From positions 1 to 64,000 of the forward strand of contig CADAWC010000028.1 in assembly GCA_902791475.1 (NCBI GenBank): 64,000 nt of DNA, given 5' to 3'. Positions 36,189 through 45,019 of the stretch are shown here, piece by piece. The notes beneath the pieces are model-generated. The model searched no databases. It was not told where the DNA came from and saw only the letters and a program-made list of their open reading frames with translations. This DNA is from Fibrobacter succinogenes. Lineage in GTDB: Bacteria > Fibrobacterota > Fibrobacteria > Fibrobacterales > Fibrobacteraceae. Position 1 is the stretch's first letter. Every line of letters starts with the position of its first letter. Made by a program: the position numbers and the translations under genes.

Positions 36189-36776
36189 ATGGAATTAAAA
36201 TTTTGTCAGAGCTGCGGAATGCCGCTCACACCGGAAATCTTGGGCACTAACGCCGATGGCAGCAAAAATGATGATTACTGCATCTACTGCTACAAGGACG
36301 GCGCCTTCACCGGCGATTTCACGATGGAACAGATGGTCGAATTCTGCTCGCAGTTCGTCGATGAATTCAACAAGAATACAGGCAAGAATTTTACCCGCGA
36401 AGAGTACAAGGTGGAACTCCGCAAGTATTTCCCGACTCTCAAGCGTTGGAAATCAAGCGACGCAGAGCTCCCGCATGCCAATTCGCCCATCAAGCAAAAG
36501 CTGATTGAAGAAGTCAACGCACTTAACATCAAAGACATGCCAACCATCGACAATCTCTTCGTTCTGCAGGGCTCGTTCATCAATCAGGAATACAAGATCA
36601 ACGGCAACAGCGTCAAGCTTTTGGACGATAATGCGAGCTACTGGGGCAACCAGGTCGAAAAGCAAAATGCCGAAGGCCGCTGCTTCGGAATCGCCTGCGA
36701 CGAACATTACATTCTCGTAAGCGAATATGGCAAGAACGGTGCCGATGCAGAAATCATCGTATTCAAAAAGAGGTAA
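36189..36776 (+). CDS. Putative zinc-ribbon domain protein
   Basis: 195 residues. The N-terminus FCQSCGMPL ... GTNADGSKNDDYCIYCYKDG is the putative zinc ribbon (PF12674-type), with CxxC and CxxC zinc ligands; GDFTMEQMVEFC continues the domain. The C-terminal 100 residues are of a different mixed fold and not recognised. AAGGAG before ATG 36189. It follows the GyrI-like gene by 50 bases and may share its promoter; these two families are often neighbours in anaerobes. Confidence 0.85.
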   Translation: MELKFCQSCGMPLTPEILGTNADGSKNDDYCIYCYKDGAFTGDFTMEQMVEFCSQFVDEFNKNTGKNFTREEYKVELRKYFPTLKRWKSSDAELPHANSPIKQKLIEEVNALNIKDMPTIDNLFVLQGSFINQEYKINGNSVKLLDDNASYWGNQVEKQNAEGRCFGIACDEHYILVSEYGKNGADAEIIVFKKR

Positions 36777-36823
36777 CAGCGCCCCACCTCCAGTAGAAGT
36801 CCGCCCATCCCTAGCCCATTCAC

Positions 36824-36852
36824 TTGCCAAACCGCTTTACTTTAGCTATATT
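36824..36852 (+). promoter_or_regulatory. Promoter of tRNA-Ala
   Basis: TTGCCA (36824-36829), 17-base spacer, TATATT (36847-36852), 20 bases before the tRNA. Confidence 0.65.
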
Positions 36853-36871
36853 CAGCCCACCATCCAATTAT

Positions 36872-36944
36872 GGGGATATAGCTCAGTTGGTAGAGCGACA
36901 GGTTCGCAATCTGTAGGTCATGGGTTCGACTCCCACTATCTCCA
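36872..36944 (+). tRNA. tRNA-Ala (CGC)
   Basis: Acceptor GGGGATA / TATCTCC, D-arm AGCTCAGTTGGTAGAGC, anticodon loop TTCGCAA (anticodon CGC), T-loop GGGTTCGACTCCC, discriminator A. The third acceptor pair is G-U, the alanine identity element, which supports the assignment. CCA is not encoded. Confidence 0.92.
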
Positions 36945-36950
36945 CGTAAA

Positions 36951-36981
36951 AGAGGCAAGCTTACGCTTGCCTCTTTTTTAC
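36951..36981 (+). terminator. Terminator after tRNA-Ala
   Basis: Perfect 10-bp stem AGAGGCAAGC (36951-36960) / GCTTGCCTCT (36965-36974), TTAC loop, then TTTTTTA. Confidence 0.92.
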
Positions 36982-37016
36982 TCTATATTGCCAAATTCAA
37001 TGAACGGCAAAGCCGC

Positions 37017-38264
37017 CTAAATATCCCATTTTACACCAAGCTTAAGCTGCGTGAGCACAGTGCTTTCGCGGTACAATCCCTTGTAGAAATTGGGCAAATC
37101 CATGTGTTTGTAGTTGCGTTCGAGCCCTAAATAAAAAGTCATCATCTTGTATTTCCACGAAGCTGAACCGCCCCAAGTGCCATTGAACTTCTTGATTTTT
37201 TTGAAATCCTCGTCCGGTCCGCCAACAGCGAATCCATAGAACAAATTCATTTTCGCTTCAACGGAAAAGCGGTTCTTAAACTTATACGAAATTCTAGAAC
37301 GGAAAACCGGACCAAACCAATTGCCCATCGTCTGGCGGTAGACAATACTTTCTACAGAAGGTTCCGCAGGAGAATTCGCCTCATACATTTCATATTCATC
37401 ATCGGTCATTTCGGCGCCATGGTCACTCAAATACTGCCAGTATTCATTATAAGCACTAACAGATTGTTTGTAGGTCGCATAAGATTCCATAAACGATTTG
37501 TAGTCAAAAGCGGAATCCGCTTCAAATTTTGCCCCGACATAAACCGTTCCATTCAAACCTTCCGAAACAGTCCTGTGCCACGACGCATAAGCCGCAAGAG
37601 ACATCGGGCCTGATGTTTGGTAATACGCCCAGGCAACAGCGCCGACGCGCTGCTTTTCAAAGCGGAACAAATCCTTTTCGAACCAGAGGTAAAAATCCGA
37701 AGAAAGTTTCTTGCCCTCGATATTGAAATCGTAACCCGCGTCCAGAAGCATTCCATGCCCCATCAGCGTGTATTCCAAGCCCAGCACAAGGTTCCAATCG
37801 TTCGTATCAAGAACCGACATTTCATCGTTATTCAAGAAATAATCGCCCTGCACCGAAGCGGCAAACGTATGCGACCAGGTTGCCGTTGTATAATCAAAGT
37901 ACGGGTTCACATTCAAGAAGAGGTCACCGCCTTTTTCAGCTTCCTCCAAACCCGTTTCCTTGTAGTGCATGCCATAAAGACCAAGCTCGCCAGCCACATG
38001 GAATTCCCACGGACTTGCCTCACTTGCAGCACTAGAATTTTCGCCATCCGTTAAGCCAAGTGCAGATTTGTAATCGCGAATAATTCCCTGAATTTCATCC
38101 GTGTACTCACCAGGCAACGCAACCGCCTCTTCAAAAGCCTTGAGAGCCGATGTAATATCACCAGCCTCCTCAAGCTTCATCGCTCGGTAATACGCTTCCT
38201 CCTGCGTCTCAGCATAGAGCGCAGTTGCAAGCACAAACATTATCAAACCAAACCAACGGATCAT
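37017..38264 (-). CDS. Outer-membrane protein with N-terminal TPR segment
   Basis: 415 residues. Sec signal peptide (to about ALYAET), a TPR-like segment AYYRAMKLEEAGDITSALKA, then a poly-strand barrel-like region (WEFHVAGELGLYGMHYKETG, WSHTFAASVQGDYFLNN, ...). Strands of alternating hydrophobic and polar residues and aromatic girdles support an outer-membrane barrel. It begins directly after the stop of the proline-rich secreted protein (TAG ATG), so they are coupled. Last gene of the minus kinase / sigma-54 cluster. Confidence 0.75.
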   Translation of the reverse strand: MIRWFGLIMFVLATALYAETQEEAYYRAMKLEEAGDITSALKAFEEAVALPGEYTDEIQGIIRDYKSALGLTDGENSSAASEASPWEFHVAGELGLYGMHYKETGLEEAEKGGDLFLNVNPYFDYTTATWSHTFAASVQGDYFLNNDEMSVLDTNDWNLVLGLEYTLMGHGMLLDAGYDFNIEGKKLSSDFYLWFEKDLFRFEKQRVGAVAWAYYQTSGPMSLAAYASWHRTVSEGLNGTVYVGAKFEADSAFDYKSFMESYATYKQSVSAYNEYWQYLSDHGAEMTDDEYEMYEANSPAEPSVESIVYRQTMGNWFGPVFRSRISYKFKNRFSVEAKMNLFYGFAVGGPDEDFKKIKKFNGTWGGSASWKYKMMTFYLGLERNYKHMDLPNFYKGLYRESTVLTQLKLGVKWDI

Positions 38265-38780
38265 CTACTTTTTCGGGAAAGGTCCCTTCTCCCATTCATG
38301 CGGGTTCTGCTTTTCCCAGGGATTTCGTTCAATCGGACGAGGACCGAACGGGCGCATCGGTTCCATGCGACCTGGGCCAAACGGGTTCATAACGCCCTGC
38401 GGTCCCTTGTGCTGTTCCTTTTCGTCCAATTTCTTTTCGCGGACAAACTCATCCTTCGGCTTTACGACATCCTTTTCTTGTTGCTTTTCGGCAACAGGCG
38501 GTATTCCTGCAACCGTAGGCTTTGCAACAGCTTCGCGCAGTTCCTTCTTTTCTGCAGCCGAATTGTTCCTCAAGTCCCTGAGAATTTGTTCGCGGGCAAT
38601 GCGGCGTTCTTCACGCATTTTCTGCCAGTCCACATTTTCCTTTTCGGACATTTTCGGAACTTTATCCAAAGTCTCGCGAGCCTCGACAGGAGTCGGGACG
38701 CTTGCTTCTGGGCGAGAATCTATTTCGCCTGCCATGGCGGTCGCCGCCATCACAGCAGAAGCCATTACAATCTTCTTCAT
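38265..38780 (-). CDS. Proline- and charge-rich secreted protein
   Basis: 171 residues from ATG 38780, with AAGGAG eight bases upstream. Cleavable signal peptide (KKIVMASAVMAATAMAGE). The mature part is highly charged, with a predicted helix (WQKMREERRIAREQILRDLR) and a C-terminal stretch rich in Pro, Phe, Gly and Arg (NPFGPGRMEPMRPFGPRP). Low complexity and disorder are likely. No family recognised. It is coupled to the outer-membrane protein gene and probably assists it or links it to the cell wall (inference). Confidence 0.72.
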   Translation of the reverse strand: MKKIVMASAVMAATAMAGEIDSRPEASVPTPVEARETLDKVPKMSEKENVDWQKMREERRIAREQILRDLRNNSAAEKKELREAVAKPTVAGIPPVAEKQQEKDVVKPKDEFVREKKLDEKEQHKGPQGVMNPFGPGRMEPMRPFGPRPIERNPWEKQNPHEWEKGPFPKK

Positions 38781-38823
38781 GGTGAGTCTCCTTAAATTGA
38801 GCTTCAGCATTTTAAAAACATCC

Positions 38824-40278
38824 CTATACCTTAAAGTCTTCTTTTTTCAAGCCCAGGCGTTCCATGATTTCACGGAGCACCTTGCGGTCAATACCAAGAA
38901 TCGTCGATGCAAGCGTGAGGTTTGCATTCGTGTCCTTGAGTGCGCGAGAGATGACTTCGCGTTCGACCGCTTCGCGGGCTTCCTTGAGCGTGCGCGGCGA
39001 TTCCTTCGCCTGCCCCTGCATATCATCAAGTCCTAAATCCTTGGGCTGGATGACTCCATGCACAGCCTGCACCAAGCCTTTCTGCACACGGTTTTCGAGT
39101 TCGCGCACGTTACCCGGCCAGTGGTAACCGAGCAGCGCCTTTTCGGCGTTTCGGCTCAGGTGGAATTTTCCACGGCCATATTCTGCACCATAGCGCTGGA
39201 TAAAATTCTCCGCCAAGAGCACCACGTCCTGACCGCGATCGCGCAACGGCGGGAGTTCAAGCGGCAGCACCTGAATGCGGAAGTATAAGTCTTCGCGGAA
39301 ACGCTTTTCACGCACCGCCTCTTCCAAATCCACATGCGTTGCACTTATCACACGCACGTTCACCGGAATTTCGCGGTTATCTCCCACACGCGTGATGTGT
39401 TTTTCTTGCAACACGCGCAAAAGCTTCACCTGCATGTTGAGCGGGAGCTCGCCAATTTCATCGAGGAAAATCGTACCGCCGTCGGCTTCTTCGAAAAAGC
39501 CCTTCTTGTTCTCAATGGCGCCCGTAAACGAACCCTTGGCATGCCCGAACATGAGCGATTCCATCAAGTGTTCCGGAATGGCACCGCAGTTCACCGCAAT
39601 GAACGGCTTTTCGGCACGTGGACTATGCTTGTGGATGTAACGCGCCATCACTTCCTTGCCCGTCCCCGTCTCGCCACGGATAATCACCGGAAGCGGGAGC
39701 GGCGAGAGTTTATCGGCCATCGCAATCACATCGACCATCGCCTTCGAAGAATAGACAATTCCATCCTTGCGGACAACATTCTTAAGCGTATCAAGCGATT
39801 CCTTGTCGCGCAAACGGTCGTAAGCGGCAAACGCAAACTTTTCACAGACCGCCACAAACGAATCGAACAGAGCGCTATCTTCATCGGTGAACGGTTCCTT
39901 GCGGGCGGCACGCTGCAAATAGAGATACCCGGCCTCAGATTCCGGCGTCCTAAACGGCGACACCATAATGCTTGTGAGCTGGTTCTGCACAATCGACTTG
40001 GACAAGTCCGCCGATTCGTCATCGAGCTGGTTCCACACCACGGCACGCTTTTCATTTTTCGCAAGCTTGACTGCCGAAATTGAAATCGAGACCTTCTCCG
40101 GATTCGAGAAATGAAGCGGTTCTTCGCCACCAATATCTAACACGGCGGCATCGGCATGCAAAACGCCTTTAGCCACTTCGAGAATTTTCGGGAAAAGAGC
40201 CTCCGGCTGTTCTTCATCTAAAAGAGTCTTGACCACATCAAGCATCTTTTCTGTGGCGAGCATGGATTCCGATTTCAT
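38824..40278 (-). CDS. Sigma-54-dependent transcriptional activator with GAF domain
   Basis: 484 residues. GAF-type sensory domain (about 20-165), AAA+ domain (about 185-420) with Walker A GETGTGKE, sigma-54 contact loop GSFTGA (the usual GAFTGA with Ala to Ser), Walker B GGTIFLDEIGELPL and VRVISATH, then a Fis-type helix-turn-helix at the C-terminus (LTLASTILGIDRKVLREIME). It should activate RpoN promoters. I did not find a clear TGGCAC-N5-TTGC promoter near it. It follows the kinase gene closely (26 bases), suggesting a signalling unit. Confidence 0.94.
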   Translation of the reverse strand: MKSESMLATEKMLDVVKTLLDEEQPEALFPKILEVAKGVLHADAAVLDIGGEEPLHFSNPEKVSISISAVKLAKNEKRAVVWNQLDDESADLSKSIVQNQLTSIMVSPFRTPESEAGYLYLQRAARKEPFTDEDSALFDSFVAVCEKFAFAAYDRLRDKESLDTLKNVVRKDGIVYSSKAMVDVIAMADKLSPLPLPVIIRGETGTGKEVMARYIHKHSPRAEKPFIAVNCGAIPEHLMESLMFGHAKGSFTGAIENKKGFFEEADGGTIFLDEIGELPLNMQVKLLRVLQEKHITRVGDNREIPVNVRVISATHVDLEEAVREKRFREDLYFRIQVLPLELPPLRDRGQDVVLLAENFIQRYGAEYGRGKFHLSRNAEKALLGYHWPGNVRELENRVQKGLVQAVHGVIQPKDLGLDDMQGQAKESPRTLKEAREAVEREVISRALKDTNANLTLASTILGIDRKVLREIMERLGLKKEDFKV

Positions 40279-40304
40279 AACAAAGCCCTTTTGCGTTTGC
40301 GCTG

Positions 40305-41507
40305 CTATTCGGCAGAGGGCACCGGGAGCTCCATAAGCAAGCTATCCACCTTCAAATCCGGGGCTTTCTCGCTTTCTACAGACGGCTCAATGTTCCTCGA
40401 CCGCTTTAACAGCCGGTCCCCTGTCGCATCGATACCGAAACTCATTGTTCCACTCGTAAGCAACAGCACTATCAAGAGTAATATAAGTCCCGAAACGCCC
40501 AAAACAGTCCATTTCAGCCAATTATTTTTCTTACAGATGACAAACGGAAGGCCCTTTTCGAGGGTCACTGGAACTTTTCGCCCCACATTCAGGTTGCATT
40601 CCGAGACTTTTAGGGTTTGGATATATTGGGTAACGCAACCCGCGAGCGCAATCTCCCCATGCGACACTTTATCAAGTGCAATTTCCAAGATTTCATCAAG
40701 CTCGTCAAAGTCTTCGACGCGGTCCGAGAAGTCCGCACAGAGAAGCCCCGACCAAAGTGGCTCCAGCGCCGAAAGCTGTTGCGCGCCTTCGGGCGAATCA
40801 AAGGCGCCCGTCGCATAAAGCTTTTCCGAGATATTCAAGTCCTGCACATTCGCCATCTGCTCTGCAAACCGCTCATAGCCATCAGCAGTAATCAGGTCCT
40901 CGCCCGCAATCCAGCGATACAGCAAAAGCCCAAGGCTAAAGAGGTCGCTCTTTTCATCGGCAGGCTTGCCCTGGAAACGCTCCGGAGCCGCATACGCAAG
41001 CGCGCCCGGCCCGACAATGCCGCAGTCAATCAAGACCGTACGCAGTCCAAGTCCAGTGTTTTCCGCACGTTCACCGGCAGCATGCGCACTTTCATCTACC
41101 GCAAAAATCACATTCGCAGGGCTCAAATCTCCATGTGACACATTCTGTTTGCGCAAAGCAGCAAGCGTAGCCGCCACCTGCCTAAGCGCCACAAGCGCAA
41201 CCGCCACCGGCATCCGTCCAAGCGTTTCCGAAGATTCGCCATCTATATAATCATAAATCAGGTAGGGCGTTCCATCACGGTTACCCCATTCTTCAATGCG
41301 ATAGAGCCCCGGCTCACGCACCTTGCAGGCACGTTCCACAACGCCTTCGTCAAACGAGAATCCGTCGTTATACCACTTGAGCACATATGGTGCGCCGCCC
41401 ACGTTCAACAGGTAAATCGAGGCTTCGCCACCACGATGCAGCAAGGCGGCTCCCTTCACGGAGTCCAGTAACGATCTTCCAGATTTTTTCATGGCACGCC
41501 CGCTCAC
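40305..41507 (-). CDS. Membrane-anchored serine/threonine protein kinase
   Basis: 400 residues from GTG 41507, which overlaps the upstream stop (GTGA); an ATG at 41492 is the alternative. The kinase fold covers about 15-270: glycine loop HRGGEASIYLL, Lys in YVLKWY, catalytic loop HGDLSPANV (HGD in place of HRD), metal-binding DCG in place of DFG, and AAPERF (APE). A single membrane helix follows (LKWTVLGVSGLILLLIVLLL, about 330-350) with a short extracytoplasmic tail. The Asp and Asn of the active site are present, so activity is possible. Neighbours: TPR lipoprotein upstream, sigma-54 activator downstream. Confidence 0.88.
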   Translation of the reverse strand: MSGRAMKKSGRSLLDSVKGAALLHRGGEASIYLLNVGGAPYVLKWYNDGFSFDEGVVERACKVREPGLYRIEEWGNRDGTPYLIYDYIDGESSETLGRMPVAVALVALRQVAATLAALRKQNVSHGDLSPANVIFAVDESAHAAGERAENTGLGLRTVLIDCGIVGPGALAYAAPERFQGKPADEKSDLFSLGLLLYRWIAGEDLITADGYERFAEQMANVQDLNISEKLYATGAFDSPEGAQQLSALEPLWSGLLCADFSDRVEDFDELDEILEIALDKVSHGEIALAGCVTQYIQTLKVSECNLNVGRKVPVTLEKGLPFVICKKNNWLKWTVLGVSGLILLLIVLLLTSGTMSFGIDATGDRLLKRSRNIEPSVESEKAPDLKVDSLLMELPVPSAE

Positions 41508-42226
41508 AGTTTACCTGAATAAACCATCGCCTTGAGCGAGTCTTCGGCTATGCGCGTCCACTTGGCAAGTACCGCATCTTGCGGCAATGCATCACGCCCC
41601 ATCGACCAAATATCCCATGCGGATTCATAGTCGTGAGCGTTCCAGTAGAGGTTTCCGAGGTTCACATACGCCGATGCAAATTTCGGTTCCTTGGTCACGA
41701 TGTACGCATAAATTTTCTTGGCACCATCGGTGTCGCCATGCCCAGCCATGATTAGAGCCTTCAGATTATAGCTAAAGTAATTTTCCGGGTCCAGCTGAAT
41801 AGACTGGTCCAAAAGCGCCATCACATTCGCCTGGGCATTCTCGGCAAGCATCGCGCGGGCAAGGTAAAATAGCGCTGTCGAATACATAGGCTTCGACTTT
41901 TCGCTAGAATCGACTACGGATAAAATCTTGAATTCGCGAACCGTGCGTTCCCAGAGCGCAAGTGTACTTTCTTTTAGGCGTTCCTTGTCTTCGGCAACGG
42001 CGTAATAGGCAATAGCAAGGCCATAGCGGGCATCGCGATTTGCAGGTTCAGCATCCAACACTTTCGAGAAGTTCGCTACAGCACGGTCGTAATCGCCAAT
42101 GCGGAGAGCTTCGTCACCACGTTTCAAGTCATTCCCGTTGCAAGCACAAAGAACCGCCGCAACAAAAATTGCGAACAAGGCCCCAATAGCGCCACACAAA
42201 CGATTATGGACAACCCGACATTGCAT
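41504..42226 (-). CDS. TPR-repeat lipoprotein
   Basis: 240 residues. Signal peptide with lipobox LCACN, then at least four TPRs (GDEALRIGDYDRAVANFSKV, LDQSIQLDPENYFSYNLKAL, YAYIVTKEPKFASAYVNLGN, YWNAHDYESAWDIWSMGRDA). Such proteins scaffold envelope complexes. It opens the minus cluster with the kinase (overlap of four bases) and the sigma-54 activator, and may present a signal to the kinase tail outside the membrane (inference). Confidence 0.85.
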   Translation of the reverse strand: MQCRVVHNRLCGAIGALFAIFVAAVLCACNGNDLKRGDEALRIGDYDRAVANFSKVLDAEPANRDARYGLAIAYYAVAEDKERLKESTLALWERTVREFKILSVVDSSEKSKPMYSTALFYLARAMLAENAQANVMALLDQSIQLDPENYFSYNLKALIMAGHGDTDGAKKIYAYIVTKEPKFASAYVNLGNLYWNAHDYESAWDIWSMGRDALPQDAVLAKWTRIAEDSLKAMVYSGKL

Positions 42227-42244
42227 GCTAGAAGTATATATAAA

Positions 42245-42327
42245 ATTTTAGTTATTAGTTAGTAGCATTGTTTATTTGTCAGCAGCTTACCGTTGACTAT
42301 TGACCAATGACCATTGACTAATGACCA
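42245..42327. repeat. TTAGTTATTAGTTAGT / TTGACTATTGACCAATGACC repeat
   Basis: Low-complexity tracts of the AGTTAGT and TGACCATTGAC type. They resemble the repeat regions at 4628-4731 and 52077-52270. Confidence 0.5.
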
Positions 42328-42328
42328 A

Positions 42329-42362
42329 ACAAAAAACGCCCTCCGGGATTTCCAGAGAGCGT
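42329..42362 (-). terminator. Terminator of the DUF3332-like gene
   Basis: On the minus strand ACGCTCTCTGG pairs imperfectly with CCGGAGGGCGT around AAATC, followed by TTTTTTG. Confidence 0.7.
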
Positions 42363-42386
42363 CCAAAGACTAAATCGTTAAATTGA

Positions 42387-42824
42387 TTACTTTTCGATTT
42401 CGTACTGAGCAACGAGGTTGCCTTCAGCATCGAGAGCACGAACGACGTTTTCATCGCGCTGGAGAGTGAGATTCGTGGTTTCACCCTTGGATGTCGTGTA
42501 CTGCACAGAGAGGGAGCCGTCTTCGTTCTTCACAGCGGCAACGGAGTTACCCTGTTCGTCCTTCTGGTAGTAGGAGTCGTCTGCAGCAAGCGGATTGGAA
42601 CCGGTCCAGAATTCAACCGTGTTGAGGACGAGGAAGTCCACAAGACCGATACTGATTTCATAAACCGGAACAACCCACATCAAGAAATGGACGCAGGAAT
42701 TGAGCCACTTATTGCCCAAAGTGCCGTTCCAGCGGAGGAGCTTCTTGGTGAGACCATAGCTACCATGGCAGCCAGAGAGGACGAGAACGCTTGCGCAAAG
42801 AAGAGCGGCAATAGCTTTTTTCAT
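42387..42824 (-). CDS. DUF3332-like lipoprotein
   Basis: 145 residues. Signal peptide with lipobox LSGCHGS. YGLTKKLLRWNGTLGNKWLN and the two hydrophobic segments FLMWVVPVYEISIGLVDFLV, followed by EFWTGSNPL, match the DUF3332 pattern. The C-terminal 60 residues are polar with an SLSVQYTTSKGE beta strand. Function unknown. It is monocistronic with its own terminator and GGAG before ATG 42824. Confidence 0.82.
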   Translation of the reverse strand: MKKAIAALLCASVLVLSGCHGSYGLTKKLLRWNGTLGNKWLNSCVHFLMWVVPVYEISIGLVDFLVLNTVEFWTGSNPLAADDSYYQKDEQGNSVAAVKNEDGSLSVQYTTSKGETTNLTLQRDENVVRALDAEGNLVAQYEIEK

Positions 42825-42934
42825 GATTATAAACTCCTTATATTTAAGTGTTTTTGTTTTTCAAAAATATAAGAAACAATACGGAAATTTGCTAGTGGAA
42901 CGCTATTTATCACATGGTAAAATAACAATTACCT

Positions 42935-43300
42935 TTACAATTCCGTGAGCAGCCTCACATGCGGTTCCAGCACTCGCATTCGCTTCAAATGCTCCGGTTT
43001 TACCCAACGGAAATCGTCATACCCATATATATGGAAAAAATTCTTGCACAACTCTATCCCATACGCCAAGAGGCGCCCACCTTCGCCATAACTAAAATCA
43101 ACCGCTCCCCAAGGGGCTAAGCTCCGCAAATTTACCGTCAAACGTTCAAAAAAAGCCCTTTCCAAGGCGTCTTCAGCGGTTTCTCCATCTTCTAAAACTT
43201 CTGTCGGAAGCTCCCAAACGCTAGGATACGAGGCCGAGGCTGCCCTTTTACACACCAAAATCCGCCCTTTCCGCCTAACAATTCCGCAAACAGCCAGCAT
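42935..43300 (-). CDS. NUDIX-like protein with degenerate Nudix box
   Basis: 121 residues from ATG 43300, chosen for AGGAGG eight bases upstream. It follows the Nudix fold of MutT-type 8-oxo-dGTPases or MutY C-terminal domains (LAVCGIVRRKGRILVCKR, then YPSVWELPTEVLEDGETAED, ALERAFFERLTV). The Nudix box GX5EX7REUXEEXGU is damaged: the Gly is missing (PTEV) and REUxEE reads RAFFER. Catalysis is doubtful. It runs divergently from the solute-binding protein gene. Confidence 0.75.
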   Translation of the reverse strand: MLAVCGIVRRKGRILVCKRAASASYPSVWELPTEVLEDGETAEDALERAFFERLTVNLRSLAPWGAVDFSYGEGGRLLAYGIELCKNFFHIYGYDDFRWVKPEHLKRMRVLEPHVRLLTEL

Positions 43301-43420
43301 TTTAACCCCTCCTGAGATACCTATCACAACTTTTTGCTTGCATTTCTTTTATTTTTTTAATAAATCTACAAATATCATACATACTTGATACAATTGATGC
43401 ATATGGAAAGGAGGTGAACA

Positions 43421-44971
43421 ATGAAATCTTTAACGAAGTTCGTTAGCATTGTCACAGCATTAGCAGTTTCATCTATTTTCGCCGCAAAAGCCCCAACCGC
43501 AAAGCCTGCCCCAAAACAAGAAGCTCTGAGCGTCTGGATTATGCCAAACGGCGCATCGCCACAAGAAAAACTTGAACAGAGATTAAACCTCTTTACCAAG
43601 AAAACGGGAATCAAGACAAAAGTCACCGTTCTGGACTGGGGTGTAGCCTGGAACCGCATCACGACGGCACTTGCCACCGGCATAGACGCACCAGACGTAT
43701 TACAGCTCGGCACAACATGGGTCCCGTACTTTGCTTCCCGCGGCGAAATCAAGCCTTTGAACGAATGGCTCACACAAATTGATTCCACGAGGTTCGTTCC
43801 CGTCAGCTGGAACACGACTCATATCGACTCCGACACGACCATCTATTCCGTTCCGTGGTTCATCGATATCCGCCCAATTTTGGCCAACAAACGCATTCTC
43901 AAGAAGAACGACATCAATCCTGACGATGTCTCTACATTTGATGGATTCGTTAAAGCCATCCGCAAGGTGAACAACAGCCACGAAGTGCTCGACGACGGCA
44001 CCAAGGTCCGCGCATTTGCATTCCCGGGAAAGAACGACTGGAATATCCCGCACAACTTCGCCCCGTGGATCTGGAGCAATGGCGGCAATTTCATCGAAAA
44101 AGACGCTAATGGCAAATGGAAAGCGAGTATCCTCACCCCAAAGACCATTTACGGTATCGCAAAGTACTTGAGCTTTGTGCTTGATACGCTTGTAAGTACA
44201 GATGCTTTGCAGATGAATACGGCCCAGATTGTGCAACACTTTAATGCGGGTGAACTCGCCTTTATCGTAAACACATCCGAAGTCATCATGCAGACGCGAA
44301 TCGAAGGCGAAAAAGGCGGCCTTTTGAACACGAGAATCGGTAACGACAGCGTCATGGCTCTTCCCATACCGAAGGGCACGGAAGGCTCCGTCAGCTTCAT
44401 CGGCGGCAGTAACCTCGCCATCCCGACAGGCAACAAAAAGCAAGAATCTTTGGATCTTTTACTTTATCTCACCAACGATGAAAACTTGGATGCATATACA
44501 AAGCAAATAGGCATGCTCCCCGCATCGAAGAAGGTTCTTGCCAACTGGTCCAAGGACGACGACTACAAGACGCTTGTTCCTATGCTCGGCACAGGGCGTG
44601 CCTACACAGCCATTCCAGAATGGGGCGATATTGAACAGATTCTCGGATCCATGTTCAGCGCCATTTGGGACCATCTCGAAATCCCGGCGCTTTACTCCGA
44701 AGAAAAGATTTATGAAATCCTCGCGAATTATTCAAACGACATAAACAAGCACCTGAACCACCCGATTTCCGGAGACCTCACATTCGCAGAATTCCGCGAA
44801 ACCTGGCACAAGGCCCTGGGCATCAAGGACGGAAACCAGAACAAGGATATCGAAGAAAAAACAAAGCCGACCGAAGAAAACGATTCCGGTTTCAGCCGTA
44901 CCCCGTGGATTTTCGCCATCGCCGTGCTCTTCGGGTTCATTTTTGCGTTCACCCGTAGGAAAAAACACTAA
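43421..44971 (+). CDS. Family-1 solute-binding protein with C-terminal membrane anchor
   Basis: 516 residues. A signal peptide, then a family-1 (sugar-type) extracellular solute-binding domain: LSVWIMPNG, KKTGIKTKVTVLDWGVAWNRITTALATG, APDVLQLGTTWVPYFASRGEIKPLNEWL. Unusual is the C-terminus: an acidic linker, a membrane helix (WIFAIAVLFGFIFAFT) and RRKKH, so it stays tethered to the inner membrane. No ABC permease genes follow. Instead a Cache/HAMP/GGDEF cyclase starts 48 bases downstream. The ribosome site AAGGAGGTGA is near perfect. I infer a receptor feeding the cyclase. Confidence 0.9.
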   Translation: MKSLTKFVSIVTALAVSSIFAAKAPTAKPAPKQEALSVWIMPNGASPQEKLEQRLNLFTKKTGIKTKVTVLDWGVAWNRITTALATGIDAPDVLQLGTTWVPYFASRGEIKPLNEWLTQIDSTRFVPVSWNTTHIDSDTTIYSVPWFIDIRPILANKRILKKNDINPDDVSTFDGFVKAIRKVNNSHEVLDDGTKVRAFAFPGKNDWNIPHNFAPWIWSNGGNFIEKDANGKWKASILTPKTIYGIAKYLSFVLDTLVSTDALQMNTAQIVQHFNAGELAFIVNTSEVIMQTRIEGEKGGLLNTRIGNDSVMALPIPKGTEGSVSFIGGSNLAIPTGNKKQESLDLLLYLTNDENLDAYTKQIGMLPASKKVLANWSKDDDYKTLVPMLGTGRAYTAIPEWGDIEQILGSMFSAIWDHLEIPALYSEEKIYEILANYSNDINKHLNHPISGDLTFAEFRETWHKALGIKDGNQNKDIEEKTKPTEENDSGFSRTPWIFAIAVLFGFIFAFTRRKKH

Positions 44972-45019
44972 CCAGTTGCAAATTCGTTAGTTATATTTCA
45001 AGAAAAGACGCAAAGAACT

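Noticed and set aside
38781-38823. Sigma-54 (-24/-12) promoter near the RpoN activator gene
   Set aside because: No TGGCAC-N5-TTGC pattern could be found in the short spacers of the cluster.
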